Shown: positions 6,145 through 7,059 of the stretch, one piece after another
Layout of the letters: each line of letters begins with the position of its first letter
How positions within the stretch are numbered: the stretch's first letter is position 1
DNA from: Bordetella parapertussis
GTDB lineage: Bacteria; Pseudomonadota; Gammaproteobacteria; Burkholderiales; Burkholderiaceae_B
DNA length: 7,059 nt
Assembly: GCA_943331855.1 (NCBI GenBank)
Contig: CALQNE010000184.1
Span: forward strand, 1 to 7,059
Reading direction: 5' to 3'
Translations under genes and position numbers: made by a program
Notes under the pieces: model-generated
What the model was told of the DNA's origin: nothing
Database searches by the model: none
Seen by the model: the letters and a program-made list of their open reading frames with translations, nothing else

Positions 6145-7011
6145 TCAATCAAAGCGATAGGTCACGCCAACTTGTAACCGACTCACATACTCACCTGAGC
6201 CACCAAAGGCCACACCAAAGGTCGAGGCGTTACGCTGATACGAGACGCCCACATCCAAATCCTTAGTCGGATAATAGAGCAGCGCGATTAGCCCGTAACG
6301 CGTCAACGTTGCATCGGTTGCCGTTGGGTTCGTGTTGATCCCCACATCGACGGCAAGCTTCCACCGCGAAAAGATCACCCATACCGGTGCAACCGACACA
6401 GAGTATAAATCCGTGCGACGTGCCTCGGTGCTTAAACCCACAGAGTACGCATTGTTGTAGGGCGCACGCATATAGCCTGCGTTGGCGTGCACTTCATAGT
6501 TTTCGCCAAACTGAGAGGCAATGAAATTCAAGCCATAATTGAAGCGAGCATTTCCCAAGCCATTCTCTTGTTGTGCCGTACTCGCCGGCGCAATGAGTTG
6601 AGGCTTCAGCGCAAAATTGAGCCCTGTTTCGCCATCACCATAAAACCGCCACTTCAAATTTAAGGTGTAATTCGTCACCCGTGAGTACCCACCTGCCGGT
6701 TGCAAGTAATACGTGGGTGTAAATTGCAATTCGATGTTGTCGGCCAGCCCGCGTGAAAACGTAAAGGGAAAGGCCCGAGCGTTGCTTGAGCCTTGATAAT
6801 CTTCACCTGAGGTCGTCACCGCATCATTGTCTACCGCTGGGCCAACCTTTATCAACGAGTAAAAGGATTGCTCAATTTGATAACCGCCTTTTGTCGTGGT
6901 TCCGGCATCGTCGGTGTTCAGCGGCATGTAGGCAGCCGCAGGGCGCGTGACGCTCAACAGCCAGCATCCCAAGGAAATGCAAAGTGACAGCCTGAAATTA
7001 TAATATTTCAT
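6145..7011 (-). CDS. outer-membrane beta-barrel protein, Phenol_MetA_deg-like (PF13557)
   Basis: The 288-residue precursor begins with a Sec signal peptide: a basic N terminus, a hydrophobic core (about 8-21) and a likely signal peptidase I site after PAAA (24-27). SLGC at 13-16 is a poor lipobox, so a lipoprotein is unlikely. The mature start has PLNTDDAGTTTKGGYQIE (30-47), the P-x-x-TDDAG...GxxQxE opening typical of the PF13557 family, once named for a phenol-degradation pathway but generally poorly characterised outer-membrane 'transporter' proteins. The rest alternates polar and hydrophobic residues in repeated antiparallel-strand pattern, with aromatic girdle residues, and ends in LQVGVTYRFD, where the usual terminal Phe is followed by one Asp. 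The ATG is supported by an in-frame TAA five codons upstream, although no clear Shine-Dalgarno is present. It is transcribed toward lplT. Whether it belongs functionally with the lipid genes cannot be told; a role in lipid or hydrophobic-compound passage is only a guess. Confidence 0.87.
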   Translation of the reverse strand: MKYYNFRLSLCISLGCWLLSVTRPAAAYMPLNTDDAGTTTKGGYQIEQSFYSLIKVGPAVDNDAVTTSGEDYQGSSNARAFPFTFSRGLADNIELQFTPTYYLQPAGGYSRVTNYTLNLKWRFYGDGETGLNFALKPQLIAPASTAQQENGLGNARFNYGLNFIASQFGENYEVHANAGYMRAPYNNAYSVGLSTEARRTDLYSVSVAPVWVIFSRWKLAVDVGINTNPTATDATLTRYGLIALLYYPTKDLDVGVSYQRNASTFGVAFGGSGEYVSRLQVGVTYRFD

Positions 7012-7059
7012 AAGACTATGATTTTACTGATTTAATAATTATGATGTACTATCTTATGA
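7012..7059. promoter_or_regulatory. AT-rich upstream region of the outer-membrane gene
   Basis: These 48 bases are strongly AT-rich and contain TATGAT twice (7017-7022 and 7040-7045). On the minus strand CATAAT and TAAAAT are possible -10 elements for the outer-membrane gene, but the matching -35 would fall at a poor sequence or outside the window. An 8-bp inverted repeat links this region to the start codon (TCATAAGA 7008-7015 and TCTTATGA 7052-7059). Confidence 0.3.

Noticed and set aside
6145..7011. Lipoprotein signal at SLGC (residues 13-16) of the outer-membrane protein
   Set aside because: The residue at -3 is Ser and the hydrophobic stretch continues past the cysteine to a better signal peptidase I site after PAAA.

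Overview
This window carries six convincing protein genes. It comes from a Gram-negative bacterium, as shown by a signal-peptide-bearing outer-membrane beta-barrel protein, a class I phosphatidylserine decarboxylase and an LplT-type lysophospholipid transporter. Base composition looks close to balanced. The glycosyltransferase and decarboxylase types would fit a beta- or gammaproteobacterium, perhaps Burkholderiales; this is inference, because there is no rRNA or other taxonomic marker here.

Layout from left to right: (1) a GT4-type glycosyltransferase on the minus strand (51-1286), with an open minus frame running off the left edge; (2) a 200-bp divergent spacer; (3) a small multi-pass membrane protein on the plus strand with an Mpo1/DUF962-like histidine pattern (1487-2095); (4) a strong hairpin terminator between convergent genes (2101-2150); (5) a 554-residue class III, PLP-dependent aminotransferase with an N-terminal membrane anchor on the minus strand (2169-3833); (6) a 44-bp divergent spacer; (7) psd and lplT on the plus strand, overlapping by four bases (3878-6135); (8) a convergent 9-bp gap; (9) a PF13557-like outer-membrane protein on the minus strand (6145-7011) with an AT-rich upstream region reaching the right edge.

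Five of the six genes plausibly act on lipids or membranes: a glycolipid-type glycosyltransferase, a candidate 2-hydroxy-fatty-acid dioxygenase, a membrane-anchored aminotransferase, phosphatidylserine decarboxylase and a lysophospholipid flippase-like transporter. psd-lplT is the only clear operon, and the aminotransferase is divergent from it across only 44 bp, which suggests shared control. The most interesting idea is that the aminotransferase, Psd and LplT form a lipid-remodelling module: Psd makes an ethanolamine-type headgroup, LplT moves lysolipid inward, and the anchored aminotransferase aminates a lipid-linked or long-chain carbonyl. The acyltransferase Aas, which accompanies LplT in enterobacteria, is absent here. 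The substrate assignment is hypothesis only. No RNA genes, CRISPR arrays, insertion sequences or phage genes were seen.
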